A DNA stretch of 64,000 nt from Microbispora rosea subsp. aerata (GCF_014647835.1 NZ_BMPY01000002.1:186001-250000), one strand, 5' to 3'; shown: positions 8,249 to 18,197, numbered from the stretch's first letter. Notes: a model not told the origin generated them from the sequence alone. A program made the numbers and translations.

Positions 8249-11200
8249 ATGTCTTCCCACTACTTCCGCTCACTTCCCGCGCAGGTCGACCTGCCGGCCC
8301 TCGAACACGAGATCCTCGAACGCTGGCGGGACGGGAAGGTCTTCGAGCGCTCCCTGGAACAGAACGCCGGCGGCCCGTCCTGGGTGTTCTACGAGGGCCC
8401 GCCGACCGCCAACGGCATGCCGGGCGTCCACCACGTGGAGGCCCGCGTGTTCAAGGACGTCTTCCCCCGCTACAAGTCGATGCGCGGCTACCACGTCCCC
8501 CGCAAGGCCGGCTGGGACTGCCACGGCCTGCCGGTCGAGGTCGCCGTGGAGAAGGAACTCGGCCTGTCCGGCAAGCCCGAGATCGAGTCGTACGGCATCG
8601 CCGAGTTCAACGCGCGCTGCCGCGAGTCGGTGCTGCGGCACGTCGACGCGTTCGAGGAGATGACCGAGCGGATGGGCTACTGGGTCGACATGTCCCAGGC
8701 CTACCGCACCATGGACCCCCAGTACGTCGAGGCCGTCTGGTGGTCGCTCAAGGTCGTCTGGGACAAGGGCCTGCTGTTCCGCGACCACCGCATCACGCCG
8801 TACTGCCCGCGGTGCGGCACCGGGCTGTCCGACCACGAGCTCGGCCAGCCGGGCGGCTACGAGACCGTCTCCAGCCCGTCGGTGTACGTCCGCATGCCCG
8901 CCGTCTCCGGCCCCCTGGCCGAGCTGGGCGCGTCGCTGCTGATCTGGACCACCACCCCCTGGACCCTGGTGTCCAACACCGCGGTCGCCGTGCACCCCGA
9001 CGTGACGTACGTCGCGGCCCGGCGCGGCGAGGAGGTGCTCGTGGTGGCCGAGCCGCTGCTGCGGCGGGTCCTCGGCGAGGACGCCGAGGTGCTGGCCACC
9101 TACAAGGGCGCGGAGCTGGAGCACACCGCCTACCGGCGCCCCTTCGACCTGGTGGACATCGAGAACGCCCACTACGTCGTGCTCGGCACGTACGTCACGG
9201 TCGAGGACGGCACCGGCCTGGTCCACCAGGCCCCCGCCTTCGGCGCCGACGACATGGCGGTCTGCAAGCGGTACGGCCTGCCGGTGGTCAACCCGATCGG
9301 CCCGGACGGCCGCTTCCTGCCGGACGTGCCGTTCGTGGGCGGGCTGTTCTTCAAGGACGCCGACGAGCCGCTGACCGGCGACCTCCGCGAGCGCGGGCTG
9401 CTGTTCCGCGGCGAGCACTTCGAGCACAGCTACCCGCACTGCTGGCGCTGCCACACCCCGCTGCTGTACTACGCGCTGCCGTCCTGGTACATCAGGACCA
9501 CCGCGATCAAGGACAAGCTGCTCGCCGAGAACGAGCGCACCAACTGGTTCCCCGAGACGATCAAGCACGGCCGGTACGGCGAGTGGCTGCGCAACAACGT
9601 CGACTGGGCGCTGTCGCGGTCGCGCTACTGGGGCACCCCGCTGCCGCTGTGGATCTGCTCGGAGAACGAGGAGCACGTCACCTGCGTCGGCTCCCTCAAG
9701 GAGCTGGGCGAGCTGGCCGGCCGTGACCTGACCGGGCTCGACCCGCACCGGCCGTACGTCGACGACGTCGCCTTCCCCTGCCCCACGTGCGGCGCGCAGG
9801 CGCGCCGGGTGCCCGACGTGATCGACGTCTGGTACGACTCGGGCGCGATGCCGTTCGCCCAGTGGGGCGCCCCGCTGGTCAACAAGGACGTCTTCGACGG
9901 CTCCTTCCCCGGCCAGTTCATCTGCGAGGCGATCGACCAGACCCGCGGCTGGTTCTACTCGATGATGACCGTCAGCACGCTGGTCTTCGGGCACTCGTCG
10001 TACGAGAACGTGCTGTGCCTCGGCCTGATCCTCGCCGAGGACGGCCGCAAGATGAGCAAGCACCTGGGCAACGTCCTGCAGCCGCTGCCGCTGATGGACC
10101 AGCACGGCGCCGACGCCCTGCGCTGGTTCATGGCCACCTCCGGGTCGCCCTGGGCCCCGCGCAGGATCGGCCACGCCGCGCTCGAGGAGATCGTCCGCAA
10201 GGTCCTGCTGACCTACTGGAACACCGCGTCGTTCTTCACGCTGTACGCCAACGCCGAGTCGTGGTCCCCGGCCCGGATGGCCGAGGCCCCGGCGTACGCC
10301 GAGCGGCCGCTGATCGACCGGTGGGCGCTGGCGGAGCTGCACCGCACGGTCGCGGAGGTCACCGCCGCGCTGGACGACTTCGACACGGCCCGGGCCGGTC
10401 GCCGGCTCACCGAGTTTCTGGACGACCTGTCCAACTGGTACGTCCGCCGCTCGCGCCGCCGCTTCTGGTCCGGCGAGGAGTCGGCCTTCGCCACGCTGTA
10501 CGAGTGCCTGGAGACCGTCACCCGGCTCATGGCCCCGCTCGTGCCGTTCATCACCGACTACCTGTGGGACGTGCTGCGCGACAAGGACGCCCCGTCGTCG
10601 GTGCACCTGGCCACCTGGCCCGAGGTGAACACCGCGCTGCTCGACCCCGAGCTGTCGGAGCGGATGGCGCTGGTGCGCCGCCTGGTCGAGCTGGGCCGTT
10701 CGGCCCGCGCCTCGTCGTCGGTGAAGACCCGCCAGCCGCTCGGCCGGGCGCTGGTCGGCGCCCCCGGCTGGGCCACGCTCCCCGGCGAGCTGCGCGATCT
10801 GATCGCCGACGAGCTCAACGTGCAGCGGCTCGAGGACCTGTCCGGGTTCTCCGCCGACCTGGTGACGTTCACGGTCAAGCCCAACTTCCGCAGCCTCGGC
10901 AAGCGGTTCGGCTCGCAGACCAAGCTCGTCGCCGCCGCCGTGTCGGCCGCCGACCCGACCGCGTTGGCCCGCGCCCTGCGCTCGGGCGGGACCGCGACGG
11001 TCGAGGCCGCCGAGCTGGGCACGGTGGAGCTGGGCGCGGACGACGTGATCGTGACCGAGCAGCCGAAGTCGGGCTGGGCGGTGGAGACCGGCGCGGTCGA
11101 CACCGGCACCGGCGAGACCGTGGCGCTGGACCTGACGATCACCGACGAGCTGCGCCGGGCCGGCCTGGTCCGCGACGTGATCCGGCTCGTCCAGGAGGCC

Positions 11201-11407
11201 CGCAAGTCCACCGGCCTGTCCATCACCGACCGCATCCACCTGTGGTGGTCGGCGGACGGCGAGCTGGCCGAGGCGCTGCGCGAGGGCGGCTCCGCCGTCG
11301 CCGAGGAGGTGCTGGCGGAGAGCATCACCGAGGGCGCCCCGGACGAGGACCTGCCGGTCCACGAGGACGCCGACCTCGGCCTGTCCTTCCGCCTCCGCAA
11401 GGCCTGA
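8249..11407 (+). CDS. ileS: Isoleucyl-tRNA synthetase
   Basis: This 1052-aa class Ia synthetase charges tRNA-Ile. The HIGH-equivalent region is HHVEA (61-65) and the KMSKS-equivalent is KMSKH (601-605). The editing insertion lies between them, and an anticodon-binding domain follows. The length and KMSKH place it with the long, eukaryote-like IleRS type. Members of that type are often insensitive to mupirocin; this is family knowledge, not seen here. The start ATG 8249 follows GGAGG (8232-8236) with a rather long 12-nt gap. That gap fits a site meant to be masked by the T-box leader. The gene stands alone and ends in a strong hairpin. Confidence 0.97.
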   Translation: MSSHYFRSLPAQVDLPALEHEILERWRDGKVFERSLEQNAGGPSWVFYEGPPTANGMPGVHHVEARVFKDVFPRYKSMRGYHVPRKAGWDCHGLPVEVAVEKELGLSGKPEIESYGIAEFNARCRESVLRHVDAFEEMTERMGYWVDMSQAYRTMDPQYVEAVWWSLKVVWDKGLLFRDHRITPYCPRCGTGLSDHELGQPGGYETVSSPSVYVRMPAVSGPLAELGASLLIWTTTPWTLVSNTAVAVHPDVTYVAARRGEEVLVVAEPLLRRVLGEDAEVLATYKGAELEHTAYRRPFDLVDIENAHYVVLGTYVTVEDGTGLVHQAPAFGADDMAVCKRYGLPVVNPIGPDGRFLPDVPFVGGLFFKDADEPLTGDLRERGLLFRGEHFEHSYPHCWRCHTPLLYYALPSWYIRTTAIKDKLLAENERTNWFPETIKHGRYGEWLRNNVDWALSRSRYWGTPLPLWICSENEEHVTCVGSLKELGELAGRDLTGLDPHRPYVDDVAFPCPTCGAQARRVPDVIDVWYDSGAMPFAQWGAPLVNKDVFDGSFPGQFICEAIDQTRGWFYSMMTVSTLVFGHSSYENVLCLGLILAEDGRKMSKHLGNVLQPLPLMDQHGADALRWFMATSGSPWAPRRIGHAALEEIVRKVLLTYWNTASFFTLYANAESWSPARMAEAPAYAERPLIDRWALAELHRTVAEVTAALDDFDTARAGRRLTEFLDDLSNWYVRRSRRRFWSGEESAFATLYECLETVTRLMAPLVPFITDYLWDVLRDKDAPSSVHLATWPEVNTALLDPELSERMALVRRLVELGRSARASSSVKTRQPLGRALVGAPGWATLPGELRDLIADELNVQRLEDLSGFSADLVTFTVKPNFRSLGKRFGSQTKLVAAAVSAADPTALARALRSGGTATVEAAELGTVELGADDVIVTEQPKSGWAVETGAVDTGTGETVALDLTITDELRRAGLVRDVIRLVQEARKSTGLSITDRIHLWWSADGELAEALREGGSAVAEEVLAESITEGAPDEDLPVHEDADLGLSFRLRKA

Positions 11408-11420
11408 TCCTCACGACAAA

Positions 11421-11450
11421 GAGGGGGCCGGTCGCCGACCGGCCCCCCTC
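11421..11450 (+). terminator. ileS terminator hairpin
   Basis: An 11-bp perfect GC stem (11423-11433 with 11437-11447, 3-nt loop) begins 16 nt after the ileS stop. It lacks a T-run. Confidence 0.75.
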
Positions 11451-11538
11451 GCATGTCCGATCACGCGGCAGGAGGCCACCCGGCGGCCCCGCTCAGCCGG
11501 GCTCGCCAGATGCAGCGGCGGGTCACCGTGACAACCAC

Positions 11539-11566
11539 CCCGCCCGCCAGGGCGAGGGCGGGCGGG
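11539..11566. terminator. Second hairpin between convergent genes
   Basis: A perfect 10-bp inverted repeat (11539-11548 with 11557-11566, 8-nt loop) lies between ileS and the convergent minus-strand gene ending at 11807. It could stop transcripts from either side. It has no T-run. Confidence 0.4.
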
Positions 11567-11806
11567 ATGCCGCGAGTTCCTTCTCGCACGTCCACCTCGC
11601 GGGCGTGTCAAACAGCCTGCGACCGTGACGTTTCCTCAGCTCAGACGATCCGGCGACACCCAGACCACTCGGGCACCGGTACAGTGCGGACCGGGCGTCG
11701 CCCCATATGGACATGCTGTCGACACTGCGACGGGCCTGCAGGACGGGTGGATTCCCGGGAGCCGATGCTCGACCGCGCTCAGGCGTGGGGCCGACGCCCC
11801 GGGCGA

Positions 11807-13993
11807 TCAGTCGTTCTGGCAGACCGAGCAGGGGGTGAGACCGGTCTCGTCGGCCGCGGACCGCGTCATGGTCTCGACGTCCGAGTCGCCCAGCCCGCCG
11901 AGCAGGGGGCAACCGGCGGAGTGGTAGCGCCGTGTGCCGATCATGACCCGTACCAACGGGTCCTCTTCTGCGGAAGGCTTGCCCGAGGCTGCGGCACGGC
12001 CCTCTTCGCTCCCGGCCTCGTCGCGGCCTTCGCCGCTCTTGCCGGCGCCGGTCTTGTCTGTGCCGCTCTTGTCCGTGGCGGCCGTGTCCGATGCCGTCGC
12101 GTTCGCACCGGTCTTGTTCGTCTTGTCCGTGCCGGCTTCACCGGGGGCGGCCGGCTTTCCGCCGGAGGCCGCCGCGGCGGCATCGTCCTTCTCGCGCGCG
12201 GGCGCGGAGGCTCCGGAGCGGGCCGCGCTCGTGGCCGGCCGGTCCGGCTGGGAGGCGGCAGCCGTGGAGCCGGAGGTGGAGCCGGCTGAGGCCGCGGATC
12301 CGGCGCGCCCGGATCCGGGGGTCTCCGCCGGCTCCACCGGCTTTCCGACCCCCGCACGCGGGGGCGTGGGGGTCTCCTCGGAAGACGGCGCTTGCGCGTC
12401 CGCACCGGAGTCGTTCTGGTCGTCGGGGGCCTGCCCGTCGTCCGCCCGGGAAGAGGCGGCCTTCCGCGGCGAAGACGCGGTCGCGCCGGGCGTCTCGTCC
12501 CCGGAGTCGGTCGCGCCGGACTCGCCGTCCCGGGACGGCGGGGCCTGCTTCGCGGCGTCTTCGGCGGCGGCCTTGGCTCGTGCGGGGTCCCACGGCCGGG
12601 AGACCCTGCCGGGCCTGAACCAGTCGTGCTCCGCGGTGTCGGTGAGCGATTCGTCCGTCTCGTCGTCCGTACGGCCCGACGCCGGTGCGGACCATGACGT
12701 GGCGGAAGGCCAGGACGATACGGAGGATCCGGACGACGCTGTGGAAGTCTTGGTGGAGGTCTCGGTGGAGGGCGAGGGAGCGGCCGAGGACTGGGGCGTG
12801 CCGGTGGAGGACCCGGCCGCCGGAGAGGTGGAGCCGGACGGCCGTGACGTGCCCCGGCCGAACCAGTCGACCGGTGTGTGCCCGTCGTCCTTGCCGCCGG
12901 TGCCGCCTTCGGTCCGGGCGGATGCCTCGCTCTTCGACGCCGTGTCGGCCGCCGGGCCGCCGGGCCGGTCTGCCTCGGCGGGGCCGCCGCTCTTTTCCGA
13001 CGCCTTCCCCGGCGTCTCGGGAGACTCTTCCCGCGCCTCGTCATCGGCCGGCTCGCCGCCGGACGGCCTGTCGTCGGGTGCCGAAGGGCCGGACGCGGCC
13101 GGATCGGCCGCCGCTGTGTCACCGGCCGCGGCACCCGTGGCCGCGCCTGACGTGGTGGAAGCGGACGACTCGGGCAGGCGTGGCCCCGGGACGCCGGGCT
13201 GAGGGAACCGTGACGGCTCTCGGTCAGCGGGCGTGGGACGGGGCGATTCCTGGTCGCTCGTGCCTGAGGTCCGGCCGGAAGGCGCGGTGGCCGCGGAAGC
13301 GGCGTGCGCGCGCGGGCTCTCGTCGCGCTCGGCGTCTCGGGCGGCGTCGTCGCGAGACGCGTCGCGGGGTGTGGTCTCCTCCGGCTCCGCCGTACGGACG
13401 GAGGCGTCGGGGAGACAGGTGGTGCAGGGCGTGAAGCCCTCCTCGCGGGCCTCCTCGTGGGTGAGCTCCTCGGTCTCGCGTCCGGCGAGCTGGCGGCAGG
13501 TCGCCAGGTGGAAGCGCTTGCGCCCGGGAATCACGAGGACGATCGCGTCGGGGGCGAGGCCCCGGCCGGAACCGGCCGAAGGCCGCGTGACCGGTCCCGT
13601 CCGCTGCGGAGGCGGGGCGGGAAAGGCCTGCGGGGGTGGTGCCCCATGTGCTGCTACCCCGTGCTGTGCGACCGGTGGTGCCGCCACCAGCGGCGTCGCC
13701 ACCGGATGCGCCGGTGCCCCGGCAAGGGCGCCGCCGTACGCCCCGCTCACGGCACCGACGTGCGCGAGCTGGGGCACGGACGAACCCTGGGGGGTGGGAG
13801 CTGTTCCCTCGGCGGCACGCCCACCGGCCGGGAACAGCTCGTGGCGCCTCAGCAGTGCCCCGATCAGCAGGCAGACCGCCGACAACACGCTGACGACGAT
13901 CGACCACATCACGAGAGGGGGAGTCCCCAGCACAACGCCCGCGATGAGCAGGACGATCGCGGCGAGGACCAGGGCGGCACTGATGAGGATCAC
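11807..13993 (-). CDS. Uncharacterised membrane protein with two HX3C/CX2C modules
   Basis: I do not recognise a named family for this 728-aa protein. It starts at GTG 13993, 46 bp after the divIVA stop, so it is probably the last gene of the division cluster. Residues 1-47 form two hydrophobic helices. A first cysteine module follows at 155-193 (His162, Cys166, Cys190, Cys193). A very long, low-complexity linker (about 200-680, rich in Ser, Thr, Pro, Ala, Asp, Glu) separates it from a second module at the extreme C-terminus (His691, Cys695, Cys722, Cys725). Both modules read HX3C-X(23-26)-CX2C and end in G(F/L)TPC. This resembles the Ada N-terminal metal-binding pattern. Zinc binding is inferred. 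The linker codons are strongly GC-biased and encode an apparently disordered segment. Confidence 0.75.
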   Translation of the reverse strand: MILISAALVLAAIVLLIAGVVLGTPPLVMWSIVVSVLSAVCLLIGALLRRHELFPAGGRAAEGTAPTPQGSSVPQLAHVGAVSGAYGGALAGAPAHPVATPLVAAPPVAQHGVAAHGAPPPQAFPAPPPQRTGPVTRPSAGSGRGLAPDAIVLVIPGRKRFHLATCRQLAGRETEELTHEEAREEGFTPCTTCLPDASVRTAEPEETTPRDASRDDAARDAERDESPRAHAASAATAPSGRTSGTSDQESPRPTPADREPSRFPQPGVPGPRLPESSASTTSGAATGAAAGDTAAADPAASGPSAPDDRPSGGEPADDEAREESPETPGKASEKSGGPAEADRPGGPAADTASKSEASARTEGGTGGKDDGHTPVDWFGRGTSRPSGSTSPAAGSSTGTPQSSAAPSPSTETSTKTSTASSGSSVSSWPSATSWSAPASGRTDDETDESLTDTAEHDWFRPGRVSRPWDPARAKAAAEDAAKQAPPSRDGESGATDSGDETPGATASSPRKAASSRADDGQAPDDQNDSGADAQAPSSEETPTPPRAGVGKPVEPAETPGSGRAGSAASAGSTSGSTAAASQPDRPATSAARSGASAPAREKDDAAAAASGGKPAAPGEAGTDKTNKTGANATASDTAATDKSGTDKTGAGKSGEGRDEAGSEEGRAAASGKPSAEEDPLVRVMIGTRRYHSAGCPLLGGLGDSDVETMTRSAADETGLTPCSVCQND

Positions 13994-14039
13994 GGGGGGT
14001 TCTCCGAGCTACCGGGTCCCTGCGGGGACCCGCCACTGC

Positions 14040-14906
14040 TTACCGGCGGTCGTTGTGGGGGCCGTCGGGACCGGGGAAGGCGCCGGAGTGCTGCGAGGGC
14101 TCCTGGCCGAACGGGTTGGGGGCGGCGCCCATCTGCTGCGGCGCGCCCGGGGCGACCGCGTGAGCCATGGCGGGGGCGGCGCCCACGATCGGGAAGCCTC
14201 CGCTGCCCTCACCCGCGACGTTCAGCTCGGCGAGCTGGTTCTCCAGGTAGAGCTTGAGACGGCTGCGGTACTCGCGCTCGAAGCTGCGCAGCTCCTCGAC
14301 CTTGCGCTCGAGCTCGTCACGGGTCTGCACCAGGGTGCCCATGGCCTGACGGTGCCGCTCCTGGGCGTCGCGCTCCAGCGTCTCGGCGCGGGCGCGGGCG
14401 TCGCCGATGATCTGCTCGGCCTGGCGGCGGGCCTTGCCGAGGATGTCGTCGGCCTCACGCCGGGCGCGGGTCACGGTCTCGTCCGCCTCGCGGCGGGCGT
14501 CGGCGATGGCCTGGTCGGCCGTCTGCTGGGCCAGGGCGAGCACCCGGGCCGCGGTGTCCATGTTGTCCTCGGCGGGCGGCAGGCCCATGCCGACGGGCAC
14601 CGGCTCGGGACGGGCCGGCTCCGGAGGCTTGATCGGCTCCGGCTGCGGGGCCATCATCTCGGGCTTGGGCTCGGCCACGGGAGCGGGCGCCATCTGCATG
14701 GAGCCGGGCATGCCCACGCCATTGGGGACCTTGCCCCTGAGGCACTCGGCCAGCTTCGCGCGGAGTTCCTCGTTCTCCTGGATGAGGCGGTCGAGCTCGG
14801 CCTCGACCTCGTCGAGGAACGCGTCGACCTCCTCCTCGTCGTACCCCGGCCTAAGCCGGGTGGTACTGAACTGCTTGTTCCGCACATCAGCGGGCGTCAA
14901 CGGCAT
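14040..14906 (-). CDS. divIVA: DivIVA / Wag31 polar growth and septum-site protein
   Basis: This 288-aa coiled-coil protein marks negatively curved membrane at poles and septa and recruits the wall-synthesis machinery in actinobacteria. The N-terminal MPLTPADVRNKQF and RPGYDEEEVDAFLDEVE are the classic membrane-binding DivIVA domain (1-60). A Pro/Met-rich linker (about 75-120) is followed by a long heptad coiled coil (about 125-240) and a Gly/Ala/Pro tail. The linker-split layout is typical of actinobacterial DivIVA. It is the next gene after yggT, with a 49-bp gap. Confidence 0.96.
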   Translation of the reverse strand: MPLTPADVRNKQFSTTRLRPGYDEEEVDAFLDEVEAELDRLIQENEELRAKLAECLRGKVPNGVGMPGSMQMAPAPVAEPKPEMMAPQPEPIKPPEPARPEPVPVGMGLPPAEDNMDTAARVLALAQQTADQAIADARREADETVTRARREADDILGKARRQAEQIIGDARARAETLERDAQERHRQAMGTLVQTRDELERKVEELRSFEREYRSRLKLYLENQLAELNVAGEGSGGFPIVGAAPAMAHAVAPGAPQQMGAAPNPFGQEPSQHSGAFPGPDGPHNDRR

Positions 14907-14955
14907 TTGGGTCTCCTTGGCGCGCTTGGAGTCTGTCCGGTCGGACGGTACCCGA

Positions 14956-15243
14956 TCAACGAAGCGCGTTCACGACTTGGATCAAGACCAAAACCACAAT
15001 GAACAGCACTGTGAAGCTCAGGTCAAAGGCTACCGTACCCAACCTGAGGGGCGGAATGAAACGGCGGAGGAACTTGAGAGGCGGATCGGTCACCGTGTAG
15101 ACGACCTCCGCCAGCACCAGGACGACCCCGGTGGGCCGCCACAGGCGGGCAAAAGCCTGCACCGTATCTATGATCATTCTGCCGATCAGCAGAACCAGGA
15201 AGAGGGTCAGGGCGATGACCAAGATCTCGCTAATGATCCCCAC
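14956..15243 (-). CDS. YggT-family membrane protein (YlmG/SepG)
   Basis: This 95-aa protein has two hydrophobic segments (about 5-25 and 65-90) flanking the conserved YggT stretch TDPPLKFLRRFIPPLR. Homologues between sepF and divIVA (SepG/YlmG in Streptomyces) act in septum assembly and nucleoid organisation. I chose GTG 15243, which has GGGGAGG about 12 nt upstream. The ORF itself reaches 15294, but the extra residues are not conserved in style. Confidence 0.9.
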   Translation of the reverse strand: MGIISEILVIALTLFLVLLIGRMIIDTVQAFARLWRPTGVVLVLAEVVYTVTDPPLKFLRRFIPPLRLGTVAFDLSFTVLFIVVLVLIQVVNALR

Positions 15244-15326
15244 GGTCGAGCCCCGCCTCCCCTCGGTCCAGCCGTCCTCGGGCCGCACGGGCACCGCTCA
15301 GCCGGTCACTGTTCATGTATGGAACT

Positions 15327-15854
15327 CTAGCTCTGGTTGAAGAAGCCGCGTTCCGCGATTCTGGCTTTGTCCTCGGCGGTCACCTCAACGTTGGCGGGGG
15401 ACAACAGGAACACCTTGTTGGTAACACGTTCGATGCTGCCGTGTAGGCCAAAGACGAGACCTGCCGCGAAATCGACTAGACGCTTGGCGTCACTGTCAAC
15501 CATTTCAGTCAGATTCATGATGACCGGTGTGCCCTCGCGGAAGTGCTCACCGATCGTCCGCGCCTCATTGTACGTGCGGGGGTGCAGCGTGGTGATGCGC
15601 GCCAGATCGGTCGTACGGCGCTCGAGCACGCCCGCGGGGGGACGGGGAGCGGGGACCGCCGTCTCGGCGTCCTCCTCGCGCTCCAGGGCCCCGGAGTGCG
15701 CACCGGAGGGCCCGGCGAAGCCGCGCCGCGGCGACTCGTACTCCTCCTCGCCGTAGTCGTCGTCGGTGCCGTACTCCGCCGCGTACCTGTCTTCGTAGCG
15801 GTCGTCCTCCACGAGACCGAGGTAGACCGCCATCTTGCGCATCGCGCCGGCCAT
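15327..15854 (-). CDS. sepF: Cell division protein SepF
   Basis: This 175-aa protein is the membrane tether and partner of the FtsZ ring in actinobacteria. The amphipathic N-terminus [18 protein letters not shown] is the membrane anchor. An acidic, Tyr-rich linker (about 20-70) follows, and then the SepF core with the conserved [18 protein letters not shown] and the glycine-containing dimer region [16 protein letters not shown]. The neighbours yggS and yggT are the standard arrangement. Confidence 0.95.
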   Translation of the reverse strand: MAGAMRKMAVYLGLVEDDRYEDRYAAEYGTDDDYGEEEYESPRRGFAGPSGAHSGALEREEDAETAVPAPRPPAGVLERRTTDLARITTLHPRTYNEARTIGEHFREGTPVIMNLTEMVDSDAKRLVDFAAGLVFGLHGSIERVTNKVFLLSPANVEVTAEDKARIAERGFFNQS

Positions 15855-15986
15855 CGCTCGTCGTCCTCCGCGTTACTGGTGCCTCAAGGTCCCTTCGGAA
15901 GGCCAGGGCGGTAGCCGTACCCCCCTTGGAGCTCACCGCTGATCGACCTCTACCTAGCGCGGACACCATGGTCCACTTGGGGGACA

Positions 15987-16694
15987 TTACCTGACGAAGG
16001 GCTTTCTGCGGCCGAGCAACGCCGTACCGACTCTTAGGTGTGTCGCGCCGTTCGCCACCGCTTGGGGGATGTCTCCACTCATACCGGCCGATATCACGTC
16101 GGCGGCGGGGTGCTCCTCCCGGACGCGCTCGGCGACGGCCCGCAGCCGGGCGAACGCGGCGGCCGGGTCCTCCCCCAGCGGGGCGATCGCCATGACCCCC
16201 CGCAGGCGCAGCCCCTCCGCCTTCGCGACGAGCCCGGCGAGCGACGGCACCTCGTGCGGCGCCGCGCCGCCCCGCCCGGCGCCGCCCGGCACGGCGTCGA
16301 GGGCGACCTGGATGAGGCAGTCCACCTCGCGCCCGGCGCGCACGGCCTCGCGGCTGAGCGCGTCCACCAGGCGGGGGCGGTCCACCGAGTGGACCACGTC
16401 GGCGTAGGAGACGACCGAGCGCGCCTTGTTGGTCTGTAACTGACCGATGAAGTGCCAGGTGAGGCCGAGCCCGGCGCACTCGGCCGCCTTGGCCGCCGCC
16501 TCCTGGTCGCGGTTCTCGCCGGCGTGCGACACGCCCAGCTCCGCGAGCAGCCGCACGTCGGAGGCCGGGTAGGTCTTGGTCACGGCGATCAACGTGATCT
16601 CCGAGCGTGACCGGCCCGCGGCCCGGCAGGCGTCCTCGATGCGCCGCTCCACCTCGGCCAGCGCCGCGGCCAGCTCCTCGCGCCGGTCACCCAC
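15987..16694 (-). CDS. YggS-family pyridoxal-phosphate homeostasis protein
   Basis: This 235-aa protein has the fold-type III PLP barrel of the YggS/YlmE/PROSC family. The PLP lysine is Lys40 in AVTKTYPASD, and the phosphate-binding region is SAGMSGDIPQAV near the C-terminus. It is not expected to catalyse a dedicated reaction; the family balances PLP and influences amino-acid pools. It starts only 33 bp from the ftsZ stop. The ylmD gene that commonly lies between ftsZ and this gene is absent. Confidence 0.94.
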   Translation of the reverse strand: MGDRREELAAALAEVERRIEDACRAAGRSRSEITLIAVTKTYPASDVRLLAELGVSHAGENRDQEAAAKAAECAGLGLTWHFIGQLQTNKARSVVSYADVVHSVDRPRLVDALSREAVRAGREVDCLIQVALDAVPGGAGRGGAAPHEVPSLAGLVAKAEGLRLRGVMAIAPLGEDPAAAFARLRAVAERVREEHPAADVISAGMSGDIPQAVANGATHLRVGTALLGRRKPFVR

Positions 16695-16727
16695 GAGTCA
16701 TGCCCCCGGCCGTGCGAATCCCCAGCG

Positions 16728-18197
16728 TCACTTGAGGAAGTCCGGCACGTCGAGCTCCTCCTCCTGCTCCTCGAACACCACCGGACGCCGGGGGCCCGGC
16801 TGCGAGGTCCTGGAGGTGATCGGGGTCGGCGGCTCGGGAGCCGGACGCGGGATCGACAACGGCCCGGTGGCGCCCTGGTCGCGTCCGCCGTCGGCCGCCG
16901 TCTCACGCGAGAACTGCGCGGCCGCCTCGGCCTGCTGGGCCTGCGGCGCGGGCTGGGCCTGGGGCGCCGCCTGCTGGGCAGGCTGGCTCGCGGGCTGGGC
17001 CTGCGGCGCGGGGGTCACCGGCAGTTGCGTCACCGGCGCCGGGGTCGCGGGCTGCGCGGGAGCGGGCGCGGGCTGCGCCGTGCTCGCCGTCGCGCTCACC
17101 GGCCGTACGGGCGGCGGCGCGGGCTCGGTGCGCGGCTCCGGCTTGGCCGGGGCCGGGGTCGCGGGCCGGGCCGGGGCGGCGGGCGCGGGCGTGGCCGTAC
17201 GGGCCGGCTGCGACGACCTCGACAGCGGCGCCGCCACCGGCTTGGCCGGAGCGGGCTCGTCGAACCCGGCCGCGATGACCGTCACCCGCACCTCGTCGCC
17301 GAGGGCGTCGTCGATGACCGTGCCGAAGATGATGTTGGCGTCGGGCGCGGCGGCGTTGCTGACGAGCTGGGCCGCCTCGTTGATCTCGAACAGGCCCAGG
17401 TCGGAGCCGCCCGCGATGGACAGCAGCACGCCGTGGGCGCCGTCGATGCTCGCCTCCAGCAGCGGGCTGGAGACCGCCATCTCGGCGGCGGCGACCGACC
17501 GGTCGTCGCCGCGGGCGTGGCCGATGCCCATGAGGGCGGAGCCCGCGCCGGACATGACCGACTTCACGTCGGCGAAGTCCAGGTTGATCAGACCGGGCGT
17601 GGTGATGAGGTCGGTGATGCCCTGCACACCGGACAGCAGCACCTGGTCGGCGGCCTTGAACGCGTCGAGCACGCTCACCTGGCGGTCGGAGATCGACAGC
17701 AGCCGGTCGTTCGGGATGACGATCAGCGTGTCGACCTCCTCGCGGAGGGTCTCGATCCCGGCCTCGGCCTGCATGGCCCGGCGCTTGCCCTCGAAGCTGA
17801 AGGGGCGGGTGACGACGCCGATCGTGAGCGCGCCCAGCGAGCGCGCGATGCTGGCCACGACCGGCGCGCCGCCGGTGCCGGTGCCGCCGCCCTCGCCCGC
17901 GGTCACGAAGACCATGTCGGCGCCCTTGAGGACCTCCTCGATCTCCTCCCGGTGGTCCTCGGCCGCCTTGCGGCCGACCTCCGGGTTGGCGCCCGCGCCG
18001 AGGCCCCTGGTGAGCTCGCGTCCCACGTCGAGCTTCACGTCGGCGTCACTCATCAGCAGCGCCTGGGCGTCAGTGTTGATGGCGATGAACTCGACGCCCT
18101 TGAGTCCCTCCTCGATCATCCGGTTGACGGCGTTCACTCCGCCGCCGCCGATGCCGACGACCTTGATGACCGCGAGGTAGTTCTGCGGTGCTGCCAC
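16728..18197 (-). CDS. ftsZ: Cell division GTPase FtsZ
   Basis: This 489-aa tubulin homologue forms the Z-ring. Signatures include [15 protein letters not shown] near the N-terminus, the tubulin motif [10 protein letters not shown] and the T7-loop segment [11 protein letters not shown]. After about residue 320 comes a long Ala/Pro/Gln-rich disordered linker, ending in the conserved C-terminal peptide DVPDFLK that binds SepF and other partners. I chose GTG 18197 because the protein then begins [12 protein letters not shown], as actinobacterial FtsZ does, with GGAAAGG upstream. The ORF itself extends 11 codons further. Confidence 0.97.
   Translation of the reverse strand: MAAPQNYLAVIKVVGIGGGGVNAVNRMIEEGLKGVEFIAINTDAQALLMSDADVKLDVGRELTRGLGAGANPEVGRKAAEDHREEIEEVLKGADMVFVTAGEGGGTGTGGAPVVASIARSLGALTIGVVTRPFSFEGKRRAMQAEAGIETLREEVDTLIVIPNDRLLSISDRQVSVLDAFKAADQVLLSGVQGITDLITTPGLINLDFADVKSVMSGAGSALMGIGHARGDDRSVAAAEMAVSSPLLEASIDGAHGVLLSIAGGSDLGLFEINEAAQLVSNAAAPDANIIFGTVIDDALGDEVRVTVIAAGFDEPAPAKPVAAPLSRSSQPARTATPAPAAPARPATPAPAKPEPRTEPAPPPVRPVSATASTAQPAPAPAQPATPAPVTQLPVTPAPQAQPASQPAQQAAPQAQPAPQAQQAEAAAQFSRETAADGGRDQGATGPLSIPRPAPEPPTPITSRTSQPGPRRPVVFEEQEEELDVPDFLK

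Larger units (their letters stand above)
11408..11806. other. Non-coding gap between convergent genes
   Basis: This 399-bp interval contains the two hairpins listed separately. From about 11600 to 11806 I see no gene, promoter or repeat that I can support. Short ORFs across it have no ribosome site and no recognisable protein features. Confidence 0.5.

Noticed and set aside
8270-11362. 1030-codon open frame antisense to ileS
   Set aside because: Arg/Gly/Val/Asp-rich composition, a mirror of the GC-biased third positions of ileS. It has no ribosome site and no domains.
11523-11912. Small ORFs between ileS and the convergent gene
   Set aside because: They cross terminator hairpins and lack ribosome sites and recognisable protein features.
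11934-13202. 422-codon plus-strand frame opposite the twin zinc-module gene
   Set aside because: Ser/Pro/Ala/Val-rich without motifs. The minus frame has membrane helices, two cysteine modules, a start near divIVA and the same strand as the cluster.
16576-18180. 534-codon plus-strand frame opposite ftsZ
   Set aside because: Low-complexity Ser/Ala/Gly stretch created by the FtsZ linker codons. ftsZ itself is certain.
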